The notes below the pieces were generated by a model. The model was not told the DNA's origin. It did no database searches and saw only the letters and a list, made by a program, of their open reading frames with translations. A stretch of DNA of 9,850 bases, taken from positions 1-9,850 of the forward strand of contig JAICRQ010000085.1 in assembly GCA_025966435.1 (NCBI GenBank), given 5' to 3'. The stretch is from Anaerolineales bacterium. GTDB taxonomy: Bacteria; Chloroflexota; Anaerolineae; Anaerolineales; Villigracilaceae. The first letter of the stretch is position 1. Each line of letters begins with the position of its first letter. A program made the position numbers and the translations under genes. Below, piece by piece: positions 1-5,985 of the stretch.

Positions 1-200
1 AAGCGCGCCGCCGAATAGGTAAACTTGAAGTTCCTGCGTGAGTCGTCCTGCCCATCCAGAAAATCCGCATTTGCCTCGCGTACATATTTGAAATGACGGT
101 CAGGGAAACGCTTGCGGCGTTTGTCTTTGTTTACAAAACCTTCAGCTTGTTCGTTATCATCCAGCTCATCAAACAGGTCGAACAGATCGTCTGTATTCAT
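1..200 (-). CDS. Partial N-terminus of an unidentified protein, possibly a RIO-type kinase
   Basis: This is a 66-codon open N-terminus that runs off the left edge. The ATG at 200-198 is preceded by a purine-rich stretch (GAAGAAGAAGAG) that can serve as a weak ribosome binding site. The first 20 residues are very acidic (MNTDDLFDLFDELDDNEQAE). A basic stretch (NKDKRRKRFPDR) follows, and then a segment ending FKFTYSAAR. An acidic, charged leader followed by a F-x-x-T-Y/F-x-x-x-R motif resembles, from memory, the N-terminus of bacterial RIO1-like atypical kinases of Chloroflexota, where it precedes the winged-helix and kinase domains. The kinase domain itself would lie outside the window, so the family call is a guess. 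The frame stays open upstream of the ATG to about position 290, but the only plausible alternative start there is a TTG five codons upstream, so the ATG is preferred. Confidence 0.6.
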   Translation of the reverse strand, partial: MNTDDLFDLFDELDDNEQAEGFVNKDKRRKRFPDRHFKYVREANADFLDGQDDSRRNFKFTYSAAR

Positions 201-216
201 ACTCTTCTTCTTCAAA

Positions 217-274
217 GACCTGACAGGCCAGAGGATTTCCAGTTCTTCTAACTCCTGCGGAGACCTGTCAGGTC
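217..274. repeat. Inverted repeat GACCTGACAGG / CCTGTCAGGTC, 36-nt loop
   Basis: GACCTGACAGG (217-227) and its exact reverse complement CCTGTCAGGTC (264-274) face each other across 36 nt. Each arm is also nearly palindromic itself (GACCTG-n-CAGGTC), so several foldings are possible. The pair lies in the leader of the minus-strand gene starting at 200, just after the terminator at 282-315. Short GACCTG-n-CAGGTC palindromes are, as far as I recall, dispersed in many copies in genomes of this type. Multiplicity cannot be shown from this window. Confidence 0.65.
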
Positions 275-281
275 GGTGATT

Positions 282-315
282 AAAAGAAAAACCGCAGGGC
301 GAGACGCTCCTGCGG
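282..315 (-). terminator. Intrinsic terminator after the small ORF
   Basis: On the minus strand the arm CCGCAGG (315-309) pairs with CCTGCGG (298-292). An inner GCG/CGC pairing with a single bulged A and a TCT loop extends the stem to 10 base pairs. The hairpin is followed at once by TTTTTCTTTT (291-282). This is a textbook Rho-independent terminator oriented to stop transcripts coming from the promoter at 450-478. It lies 33 nt past the small ORF stop and about 80 nt before the next start codon. Confidence 0.85.
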
Positions 316-330
316 CAAGTAGCATATCAA

Positions 331-346
331 AACGACTGAAGTCGTT
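331..346. repeat. Palindrome AACGACT-GA-AGTCGTT
   Basis: There are perfect 7-nt arms around a 2-nt centre. On the minus strand it begins directly after the tandem stops TAG TAA of the 20-codon ORF, the second stop sharing bases with the arm. The motif with its flanking TAGTAACGACTTCAGTCG resembles small dispersed palindromes I associate with Chloroflexota and some cyanobacterial genomes. Copy number cannot be tested here. Confidence 0.6.
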
Positions 347-347
347 A

Positions 348-410
348 CTACAATTTACCCATAGGAGGCGCGCTCAAAACACGATTTACAGCAGACAAGA
401 TAGCTTTCAT
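348..410 (-). CDS. Small ORF encoding a 20-residue peptide
   Basis: The ORF reads MKAILSAVNRVLSAPPMGKL and then TAG, followed at once by TAA in the same frame. I do not recognise a family. It is called because every expected signal is present in order on the minus strand: a consensus-like promoter (450-478), a strong AAAGGAGG Shine-Dalgarno nine bases before the ATG, the ORF, tandem stops and an intrinsic terminator (282-315). Hydrophobic residues I4, L5, V8, V11 and L12 would lie on one face of a helix with K2, S6, N9 and R10 opposite, so the first 14 residues could form an amphipathic helix. A Pro-Pro-Met-Gly-Lys tail follows. There is no run of one amino acid as in a classical amino-acid attenuator leader. 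Alternatives are a leader peptide controlling the gene at 200, a small RNA with an accidental ORF, or a decayed gene remnant. Confidence 0.55.
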   Translation of the reverse strand: MKAILSAVNRVLSAPPMGKL

Positions 411-419
411 TTTTTCGTG

Positions 420-427
420 CCTCCTTT
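420..427 (-). promoter_or_regulatory. Strong Shine-Dalgarno of the 20-codon ORF
   Basis: AAAGGAGG on the minus strand is separated from the ATG at 410 by nine bases (CACGAAAAA). It is the strongest Shine-Dalgarno match I found in the window and is the main argument that this tiny ORF is translated. Confidence 0.75.
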
Positions 428-449
428 CAGATAAGAATTTGATAACGAG

Positions 450-478
450 AGTTTATCACCCACAATAGCAGGTGTCAA
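450..478 (-). promoter_or_regulatory. Sigma70-type promoter of the small ORF
   Basis: The -35 box TTGACA (478-473, six of six) and the -10 box TAAACT (455-450, four of six) are separated by exactly 17 bp. The expected start of transcription falls on an A at about position 443, giving a leader of roughly 32 nt before the ATG at 410. The promoter lies just downstream of the DUF3291 stop codon at 498, so the small unit would be transcribed independently of the upstream genes. Confidence 0.75.
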
Positions 479-497
479 GAAGGATGTACCCGGCCGA

Positions 498-968
498 TTA
501 GCGACTTCCACTGAACTCTACTCCGGGTGGATTGAACACACGCTTGAATGAAAAAGCAAATGCCGAATCGCCATGTTCTCGCAGATGTTCTAACCGTTCC
601 TTGCCCTCCTGTGGGTCAGGCACATGCCCGGCGGGAACCCACCACATGGCATAGTAAGGACCGTCAAATTTCTCAAACCAGCGCCTGCGGTCGCGCATCA
701 CGCGGCTGTGCGCGCTCTTATATACATATCCTCGAAGGGCTTCCACGCTTTCCCACAGGGTCAGGTTAATAATGATCATTTCATCATCGTAGACTTTGAT
801 GCTGGTCGCATCCCCATCCTCTGATTGCAGCCGCCAGACGAAGCCCAGGCTTTCCTCCGCCAGCGCATTGATCGGCGCTAACTGTGCGACGAAATCCGCC
901 ATGACCGGGCCGTCGATCGGCGCGAGCATGCGTGCGATATTGATTTGGGCGAGATGAAATTGGGTCAT
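498..968 (-). CDS. DUF3291 domain protein
   Basis: The protein has 156 residues, and almost all of it fits the DUF3291 family: a start of HLAQINIARMLAPIDGP, then MADFVAQLAPINALAEESLGFVWRLQ, a central NLTLWESVEALRGYVYKSAHSRVMRDRRRWF block and the GPYYAMWWVPAGHVPDPQEG block. The family adopts a dimeric alpha+beta barrel like antibiotic-biosynthesis monooxygenases. Its substrate and reaction are unknown, so no enzymatic role is claimed. No signal peptide is seen, so it is probably cytoplasmic. The start ATG (968-966) overlaps the TGA stop of the methyltransferase gene (ATGA), which implies translational coupling and joint expression. No convincing terminator follows; the next transcription signal is the promoter at 450-478. 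Confidence 0.85.
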   Translation of the reverse strand: MTQFHLAQINIARMLAPIDGPVMADFVAQLAPINALAEESLGFVWRLQSEDGDATSIKVYDDEMIIINLTLWESVEALRGYVYKSAHSRVMRDRRRWFEKFDGPYYAMWWVPAGHVPDPQEGKERLEHLREHGDSAFAFSFKRVFNPPGVEFSGSR

Positions 969-2407
969 TTGGATTCCCGTTTTTTCTCATATGCTTGAAT
1001 AAATTCTTCGCCTTTTCTGATTAATTCCTCATGATCTTCAGGAGCGGGCAGATTCTTTAAAAACTCCGTTGTGTAATCGCTTAATTTCTTCTGCACATGC
1101 GGCTGGCCGGCTTCGATCCACTTCTCCATACTCCAACGCGGGAAGATCGGGCTGACGTAATATCCATTTCTGTATCTCTTGAGTGTCGTCGGCGCAGAGA
1201 CATAACCCTTCCCCGGACCCACCTTATGGATTTCATCCAGCCCAACGTTAGCGTCGTCCAGTTGAAAGCCCCCGGAAAAGCGTAATGCCTGGTCGATAAT
1301 CTCATGACAATAAATGAACGTGAGCGGAGAGATCGCCTTTGACCCCAAAGTATCGCCAACAAACGGCGCGATACCACCTTTCGTGAGCGTGAACATCAGT
1401 GTGTTCATCCAGTAGGTCTCTGCGGCGAGCAAGTCCATGCCCCAGCCGGTGCCACTCCCGGATGTGCCGCAATGCGGGATACCATAGTACGCCATCATCT
1501 CCGCGCACGCCAGGCTGACCAGAATGCTTTGCGGGTCATAAAAATTCAGCAGGGTCTTCATATCCAGATACACGGGCAACATGCCGAGGAACATCGGCGC
1601 GCCTTCCTTATAGAGCTGCCCGATCACCAACCCCGCCAGCAGCTCAGCCAGCAATACCGCGATCGTGCCTGCTGGCGTGATCGGAGTCGTCGCGCCAGAC
1701 AGGCTGTAATTCGAAATAATCACGGGCAGGCCGCGCTCAATAGCGATCTTCATCTTGTCCACTGTGCCTTCGTTCATTACCAGCGGCGAAACCGGGTTGA
1801 AATACGGAATAATAAAAGGCTTATCGCCCAGGCTGCCGCCATGCAGAGTCTCGAACATCTGAAGGACATCGTCGAACTTGTGCTCGTCCGAACACAACAA
1901 GACTAAAGGCTTAATCCCATTTGCAAAGTGCTCCAGGCTCCCGATCAGATCTGTTAAATAGTCGGGGACGTCGCGCACGATGCCGATGGTTGAGACCATA
2001 TCGTAGTGAGGCAATTTATTTCCAACACGAACCATATCCTGCATGTGTTTGCGCTGGAATAATACGGGCGTATCCGTTTCCGGCTCCTGATAGTACAACG
2101 CGGTGACGCCGATCCCGAAGCGCGTACGGTCTCCTTCCGTGCCGATTTTGAACTGTGGATTCCCGCGCCGGTCATAGATCTGGATTTCGCGCGGCGCGAC
2201 CTTGATCGCCCATTCCACGAGCTCAGCAGGAATGCGTACGGTTCTTCCGTCGATGTTTGAGTCGCCCACCTTTTTCCTGAGCATCTCCACCGCAGACGGT
2301 GAGTCGACGCGCACGCCGGTTGTAGCAAGCAACTTCATAGTGTATTGATGGATTTCCTGCTTTTGTTCCTCATTCAGCATCGTTAAGTGCGGGCGGACGT
2401 TGTTCAT
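965..2407 (-). CDS. MttB-superfamily methyltransferase, non-pyrrolysine type
   Basis: The protein has 480 residues, the usual length for the trimethylamine methyltransferase (MttB) superfamily. Family blocks visible are the N-terminal HQYTMKLLATTGVRVDSPSAVEML (20-43), SGATTPITPAGTIAVLLAEL (237-256) followed by LAGLVIGQL, the glycine-rich GIPHCGTSGSGTGWGMDLLAAE (309-330) and a C-terminal GLDEIHKVGPGKGYV (389-403). True MttB carries pyrrolysine at an in-frame amber codon. Here the frame has none, so this belongs to the larger non-pyrrolysine group. Characterised members of that group demethylate quaternary amines such as glycine betaine, proline betaine, carnitine or gamma-butyrobetaine, passing the methyl group to a corrinoid protein. 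The substrate here is unknown, and no corrinoid protein or reactivase gene is in the window. A GAGGAG ribosome binding site lies seven bases before the ATG. The gene follows the hydrolase gene by 28 nt and overlaps the DUF3291 gene by 4 nt. Confidence 0.85.
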   Translation of the reverse strand: MNNVRPHLTMLNEEQKQEIHQYTMKLLATTGVRVDSPSAVEMLRKKVGDSNIDGRTVRIPAELVEWAIKVAPREIQIYDRRGNPQFKIGTEGDRTRFGIGVTALYYQEPETDTPVLFQRKHMQDMVRVGNKLPHYDMVSTIGIVRDVPDYLTDLIGSLEHFANGIKPLVLLCSDEHKFDDVLQMFETLHGGSLGDKPFIIPYFNPVSPLVMNEGTVDKMKIAIERGLPVIISNYSLSGATTPITPAGTIAVLLAELLAGLVIGQLYKEGAPMFLGMLPVYLDMKTLLNFYDPQSILVSLACAEMMAYYGIPHCGTSGSGTGWGMDLLAAETYWMNTLMFTLTKGGIAPFVGDTLGSKAISPLTFIYCHEIIDQALRFSGGFQLDDANVGLDEIHKVGPGKGYVSAPTTLKRYRNGYYVSPIFPRWSMEKWIEAGQPHVQKKLSDYTTEFLKNLPAPEDHEELIRKGEEFIQAYEKKRESK

Positions 2408-2414
2408 TAATGGA

Positions 2415-2420
2415 CTCCTC
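2415..2420 (-). promoter_or_regulatory. Ribosome binding site of the MttB-family gene
   Basis: GAGGAG on the minus strand lies seven bases before the ATG at 2407-2405, inside the 28-nt gap after the hydrolase stop codon. It confirms the chosen start. Confidence 0.7.
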
Positions 2421-2435
2421 GCAATGATATGACTC

Positions 2436-3557
2436 TTATTTCACATACTTATCAAAAAACCGCAACGTGCGCCCCATAAAATCAAACCAGGGCTGACCAA
2501 TAAAGGAATGACCCTCGCCTTCATACTGGTACAACTCGGCATGCTTTCCGGCATCGCGCAATCCCTGCGTCAACTTCACGGACCACTGAGGAGGCGTACC
2601 GCTAAGATATTTTCCATCCTCCGTGCCGTAGTGAATTTGGATCGGAACATTCACATCGTCCAGGTGATAGAACGGAGAGACCCGCTTCAACGCCTCTTCA
2701 TCGGAAGCCACAAAGCGATAGGCATCCTGCACGTTCTGCGGCAAATCCTCAGGAATGACATCCGACGAATTGCAGCCAGCAATGAGTTCACCTTGGGCTG
2801 CATCGCCAAAGCAACCCGGACCCCAGCGAGCGATGATATCTGCAAAGTCCGCGCTGACGGGAGAATACAACACCGCTGCTTTGATTCGTGTGTCTATGGT
2901 CAGCGCCTTCATCGTCACGCCGCCGCCCATACTGTGACCCCACATGCCAACGCGATTCGGGTCCGCCTGCTCAATGGATGGGATCGCATTCAGAAGGTTG
3001 ATCACGTCAATGACCAACCCGGAGTAAAAGAAACTACTGCCAATATCTGAATCTCCCCAACTGCGATAGTCAGAGGCGAGCGTGACGTATCCATGTTCGG
3101 CGAGAAATGCCGAGGCGCGGTCTGTGCCGTCGCCGGAGTTATAAACGCTGCGGCTGAAAAAGCCATGGTTCAAGAGAATGACAGGAAATGGACCTTCGCC
3201 CGCCGGGATTTGCATCACGCCAGTAATTTTCAGTCCATCGCTCGGATAGTCGATCAGATAGGTTGTGAATTTGTCGTTTTCATCGAGGGTAGAACGAATG
3301 TGAACCGCACCACTTTTGAAATCGTGCTGGCGCAGCCCATCGATAGTGAAGGGGAAGACCAGCTCTTCGATGGTCGGCGTTGGAGAGGCAGTAAATGTAG
3401 TTGTTGGAAGAGGAGAAGGCGTTGCCGTTTCAACGGAGTCGGAAGTCATAGGCAAACTGGTCGAAGTTAGAGAAGGAGGAGAGGGTTGGCACGCCGCGAT
3501 TGTAATAAAAACAAGCGCTGTAGTCCTGTGGAAGAACAGGCAAACGCACTGTTTCAT
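2436..3557 (-). CDS. Lipoprotein alpha/beta hydrolase (dienelactone hydrolase / S9-like)
   Basis: The protein has 373 residues. The N-terminus has few charges, a hydrophobic stretch (ALVFITIAA, 14-22) and a lipobox I-A-A-C with Cys23, so it is probably exported and lipid-anchored. A Ser/Thr/Pro-rich linker (24-62) leads to the hydrolase domain. Visible catalytic features are the oxyanion region LLNHGFF (128-134), the nucleophile elbow GHSMG with Ser209, the probable acid Asp314 in HYGTEDG, and His350 in EGEGHSF. Acting outside the membrane, it should cleave an ester or amide (carboxylesterase or peptidase); the substrate is not predictable. It lies 12 nt after the antitoxin gene and 28 nt before the methyltransferase gene. 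No Shine-Dalgarno is visible before the ATG, but TACAAT (3569-3564) ends six bases upstream, so a leaderless transcript is conceivable. Confidence 0.85.
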   Translation of the reverse strand: MKQCVCLFFHRTTALVFITIAACQPSPPSLTSTSLPMTSDSVETATPSPLPTTTFTASPTPTIEELVFPFTIDGLRQHDFKSGAVHIRSTLDENDKFTTYLIDYPSDGLKITGVMQIPAGEGPFPVILLNHGFFSRSVYNSGDGTDRASAFLAEHGYVTLASDYRSWGDSDIGSSFFYSGLVIDVINLLNAIPSIEQADPNRVGMWGHSMGGGVTMKALTIDTRIKAAVLYSPVSADFADIIARWGPGCFGDAAQGELIAGCNSSDVIPEDLPQNVQDAYRFVASDEEALKRVSPFYHLDDVNVPIQIHYGTEDGKYLSGTPPQWSVKLTQGLRDAGKHAELYQYEGEGHSFIGQPWFDFMGRTLRFFDKYVK

Positions 3558-3569
3558 AAAGTGATTGTA

Positions 3570-3803
3570 TCAAATTTCAAGAGTGCCATATTCAGATTGT
3601 ATATCTATGATTCCCGCCTCATACTTTTGCCTTGCCGAGTTCAATAGCTTTTCTGCAATTGCTTCTTCCACATAAGCCTCGCCACAACCCGGACAGACGC
3701 GCGCCGGAACACTTTTAACGATCAACTTGAATTCTCCGCGTTCAAATACAACAAACGTGACTCCATCGACGATCTCAGTTTGCCTGCAAATCAGGCAAAT
3801 CAT
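3570..3803 (-). CDS. YgiT-type zinc-finger protein, probable antitoxin
   Basis: The protein has 77 residues with two CxxC pairs: Cys3/Cys6 (CLIC) and Cys37/Cys40 (CPGC). These would bind one zinc ion, as in the N-terminal half of the MqsA antitoxin. The PARVCPGCGEAYVEEA block is typical of YgiT-type (MqsA N-terminal-like) small proteins. Unlike MqsA it has no C-terminal helix-turn-helix, so autoregulation would need another DNA-binding surface or may be absent. Its ATG (3803-3801) overlaps the TGA of the DUF4258 gene (ATGA), which is the usual toxin-then-antitoxin order for this pair. Probable role (inference from family and context): it binds and neutralises the DUF4258 protein. Confidence 0.85.
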   Translation of the reverse strand: MICLICRQTEIVDGVTFVVFERGEFKLIVKSVPARVCPGCGEAYVEEAIAEKLLNSARQKYEAGIIDIQSEYGTLEI

Positions 3804-4084
3804 GATCTGCGACTCTTAAAGTCTTTACTCCATCTGCGAGGATCGGGAATATAGACGGTAATGATTGTTGTTTCATTTGTTTGTAGATTCTCAGTGCAGA
3901 CTACATGGAATGGACGTTTGCCCTGGAACCCCAGCATTAACCGGCTAGGGTCGGGCATTTCTGAGGAATAATCTTCAATTGTTTCTCCCGATTCGATTGC
4001 ACGCAATAGCCAGTTCACTGAAATATTACGCTCAAACATTCGCTGCACAGCATGTACACGAAAGAAAAGTTTCGGGTTTCTCAC
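3800..4084 (-). CDS. DUF4258 protein, probable toxin of a toxin-antitoxin pair
   Basis: The protein has 94 residues. The N-terminal HAVQRMFERNIS (11-22) matches the H-A-x-x-R-M-x-E-R pattern of DUF4258, and RPFHVV (57-62) and TVYIPDPRRW (76-85) match the central strand and the C-terminal end of the family. DUF4258 proteins are small, RelE/MqsR-like in character, and commonly paired with YgiT zinc fingers. A ribonuclease activity is presumed, not shown. The start is GTG (4084-4082), overlapping the ABC gene stop as GTGA. The next in-frame ATG, at Met16, would remove His11 and Arg15, so the GTG is preferred. An AGGAG sequence touches the start codon, too close for a normal ribosome binding site, so re-initiation after the ABC gene stop is likely. 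Confidence 0.8.
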   Translation of the reverse strand: MRNPKLFFRVHAVQRMFERNISVNWLLRAIESGETIEDYSSEMPDPSRLMLGFQGKRPFHVVCTENLQTNETTIITVYIPDPRRWSKDFKSRRS

Positions 4085-5877
4085 TCCTGGAATCCAGTCT
4101 TATACAAGTCGTAATACATCCCCTGATTCGCCAGCAGCTCAGCATGCGTCCCTTGCTCAACGATCTTCCCATCATGGATGACGACAATCTTATCGGCGCT
4201 CGTGATCGTCGAAAGCCGGTGCGCGATCACAAAGGAGGTACGCCCTTTCAAGAGGGTTGCCAGCGCCTTTTGAATGATCTGTTCGGTCTGTGTATCCACG
4301 GAAGAAGTCGCTTCGTCCAGGATCAGAATACGCGGATCGGCGAGCAGCGCGCGCGCGAACGAAATCAACTGGCGCTGTCCCACGCTCAGGGTCGCGCCGC
4401 CCTCCTCCACGGATGTATCGTAGCCATTCTTGAGCCGCATGATGAAGTCATGCGCGCCGACTGCCTTCGCCGCCGAGATCACATCTTCGTCACTAGCGCC
4501 CAGCCGCCCAAATAGAATATTCTCCCTGACCGAGCCATTGAACAAGAACGGGTCCTGCAACACCATACCCATCTGTCTGCGCAAAGACTGTTGAGTCACC
4601 GTTCGCAGGTCAACGCCATCGACGAGCACGCGACCTAAGGTCGGGTCGTGAAAGCGCGTCAGCAGTTTAACGATCGTCGTCTTGCCCGCACCCGTCTCCC
4701 CCACCAGAGCAACGGTCTTCCCTGCTTCCACATGCAGATCTATTCCATCCAACACAAGCGTCGGGTCGTCAGAATAATGGAATGAGACACCCTCGAATCG
4801 GACATCGCCAACAATGGGCGCCATTTCCTGTGCATCTGCTGCGTCTTGCACTTCGATAGGGGTGTTAAGGAGTTCGAGAATCCGTTCCCCGCCTGCCATT
4901 GTGGATTGGAGCGTATCGAATCGGCGGCTCAAGTCGCGGATCGGGTCGAAGAGCCGGTCAATATACAACACGAACGCGATCAGCACGCCCGCCGTAATCG
5001 ACTCGCCCAGCACAGCGGTACCGCCGAGGTAAACAACCACCGCGGTCGCGATCGCGCCGAGCACATCCACAATCGGGGTAAAGACCGAAGCAACCGTCGC
5101 TGCATTCAGGCTCCGCTCCAAAAAGTAGCGATTGACGTAGTCTTTGAAGTTTTTGTAATTGTGCGCCTGACGCGAAAACGCCTGTACGACACGCACACCG
5201 TTTACATTCTCCGCCAGCACGGAATTGGTCCACGAGACAGCCGCACGCACTTTACGATAGTTGCGGCGCGCCGCTCGCCGGAAGAGAATGGTCGCCAGGA
5301 CCATAATGGGAAGCACTGCAAATGTGAGAAGCGAAAGTCGCAAGTTTAGCGAGAGCATGGCAATTAGAATGCCAATAATCGCGAGCATATTGCGCACGAT
5401 TGCCAGTACGGCCCAGGTGATGAATTCGCGCAGAGTTCCCACATCGTTGATCACACGCGTAATTACGCGTCCCACGCTATAACGGTTATAGAAACTGAGA
5501 GAAAGCTTCTGTAAATGATTGAACATCACCATACGCACATCGTACAAAATGTGCTGTCCGACGCGCGACATGAGCCGGATCCGAACGATGTTCGTAATGA
5601 CCTGAACAATCGAAACCCCGAGATAGATTAAGGCAACGTTTCGCAGTGCCACGATGTCATTTTTCACGATCCCTTCATCGATCGCAAGCTTGACAAAATA
5701 AGGACCAGACACCGAGGCGGCTGTCACAATGATCATGAAGACCAGCGAGAGCAACATCCGCCCATAATACGGCTTAAAGAATTGCGCCAGGCCGCGCGCC
5801 ACTTTTGGATCATAGCCCTTGTCGAGATATTCTTCAGACTGGGTGATAAAGGCTGGAGGAATTATTTTTGTGTTCAT
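4081..5877 (-). CDS. ABC exporter half-transporter with intact Walker B but LSVGQ signature
   Basis: The protein has 598 residues and is a type IV (MsbA/multidrug-like) half-transporter. An N-terminal domain with six predicted membrane segments (about 41-60, 80-98, 155-175, 180-199, 262-284, 292-306) is followed by an ATPase domain. ATPase motifs are Walker A GETGAGKT (393-400), Q-loop Gln441, signature LSVGQ (497-501), Walker B ILILDE with catalytic Glu522, D-loop SSVD (525-528) and H-loop His553. The signature has Val where Gly is usual; Walker B is canonical. This complements the protein encoded at 6446-8248, so the two probably form a heterodimeric exporter in the inner membrane; the substrate (drug, lipid or peptide) is unknown. 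The start codon lies eight bases after a palindromic repeat whose edge supplies AGGA. Its TGA overlaps the GTG start of the DUF4258 gene. Confidence 0.93.
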   Translation of the reverse strand: MNTKIIPPAFITQSEEYLDKGYDPKVARGLAQFFKPYYGRMLLSLVFMIIVTAASVSGPYFVKLAIDEGIVKNDIVALRNVALIYLGVSIVQVITNIVRIRLMSRVGQHILYDVRMVMFNHLQKLSLSFYNRYSVGRVITRVINDVGTLREFITWAVLAIVRNMLAIIGILIAMLSLNLRLSLLTFAVLPIMVLATILFRRAARRNYRKVRAAVSWTNSVLAENVNGVRVVQAFSRQAHNYKNFKDYVNRYFLERSLNAATVASVFTPIVDVLGAIATAVVVYLGGTAVLGESITAGVLIAFVLYIDRLFDPIRDLSRRFDTLQSTMAGGERILELLNTPIEVQDAADAQEMAPIVGDVRFEGVSFHYSDDPTLVLDGIDLHVEAGKTVALVGETGAGKTTIVKLLTRFHDPTLGRVLVDGVDLRTVTQQSLRRQMGMVLQDPFLFNGSVRENILFGRLGASDEDVISAAKAVGAHDFIMRLKNGYDTSVEEGGATLSVGQRQLISFARALLADPRILILDEATSSVDTQTEQIIQKALATLLKGRTSFVIAHRLSTITSADKIVVIHDGKIVEQGTHAELLANQGMYYDLYKTGFQE

Positions 5878-5885
5878 AAGTTTCC

Positions 5886-5914
5886 GTCCTGCGTGGAGCG
5901 AGCGCAGTGAGGAC
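5886..5914. repeat. Palindromic repeat A (GTCCT...AGGAC) in front of the ABC gene
   Basis: The arms GTCCT (5886-5890) and AGGAC (5910-5914) bracket a GC-rich core, with an inner GCG/CGC pairing possible. It shares its edges (TTTCCGTCCTG on one side, AGGACA on the other) and the core GGAGCGAG with the repeat at 6317-6358, in the same orientation. On the minus strand its edge AGGACGGAAA lies just before the ABC gene ATG and provides its only Shine-Dalgarno-like bases (AGGA, nine bases from ATG). Confidence 0.6.
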
Positions 5915-5950
5915 AGATTTCAAGTTTAACAAAAGTTGCCTTTGAATACA

Positions 5951-5985
5951 CTACGCTTCGACTACGCCTACGGCTCCGCTCAGCG
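5951..5985. repeat. Palindromic repeat B, inverted relative to repeat C
   Basis: This repeat contains CTTCGACTACG (5956-5966) and GCTCCGCTCA (5973-5982). Exact reverse complements of both occur in mirror order at 6345-6355 and 6321-6330. The stop codon of the GIY-YIG gene (TGA, 5982-5980) lies inside this repeat. The CTTCGACTACGC...GCTCCGCTCAG wording is of a type I recall as widely dispersed in Chloroflexota genomes. Confidence 0.65.

Noticed and set aside
254..315. Third CCGCAGG segment as an antiterminator
   Set aside because: On the minus strand it lies after the terminator T-tract, so it would be transcribed too late to prevent termination.
217..346. CRISPR array
   Set aside because: The repeats are short palindromes in inverted order, without regular direct spacing or repeat-sized units.
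1472..1906. 144-codon plus-strand open frame
   Set aside because: It lies wholly antisense to the well-supported MttB-family gene, has low-complexity Arg/Gln/His-rich content and no recognisable domain.
965..2407. Pyrrolysine-containing true MttB
   Set aside because: The 480-codon frame has normal family length with no in-frame amber codon, so no pyrrolysine is needed.
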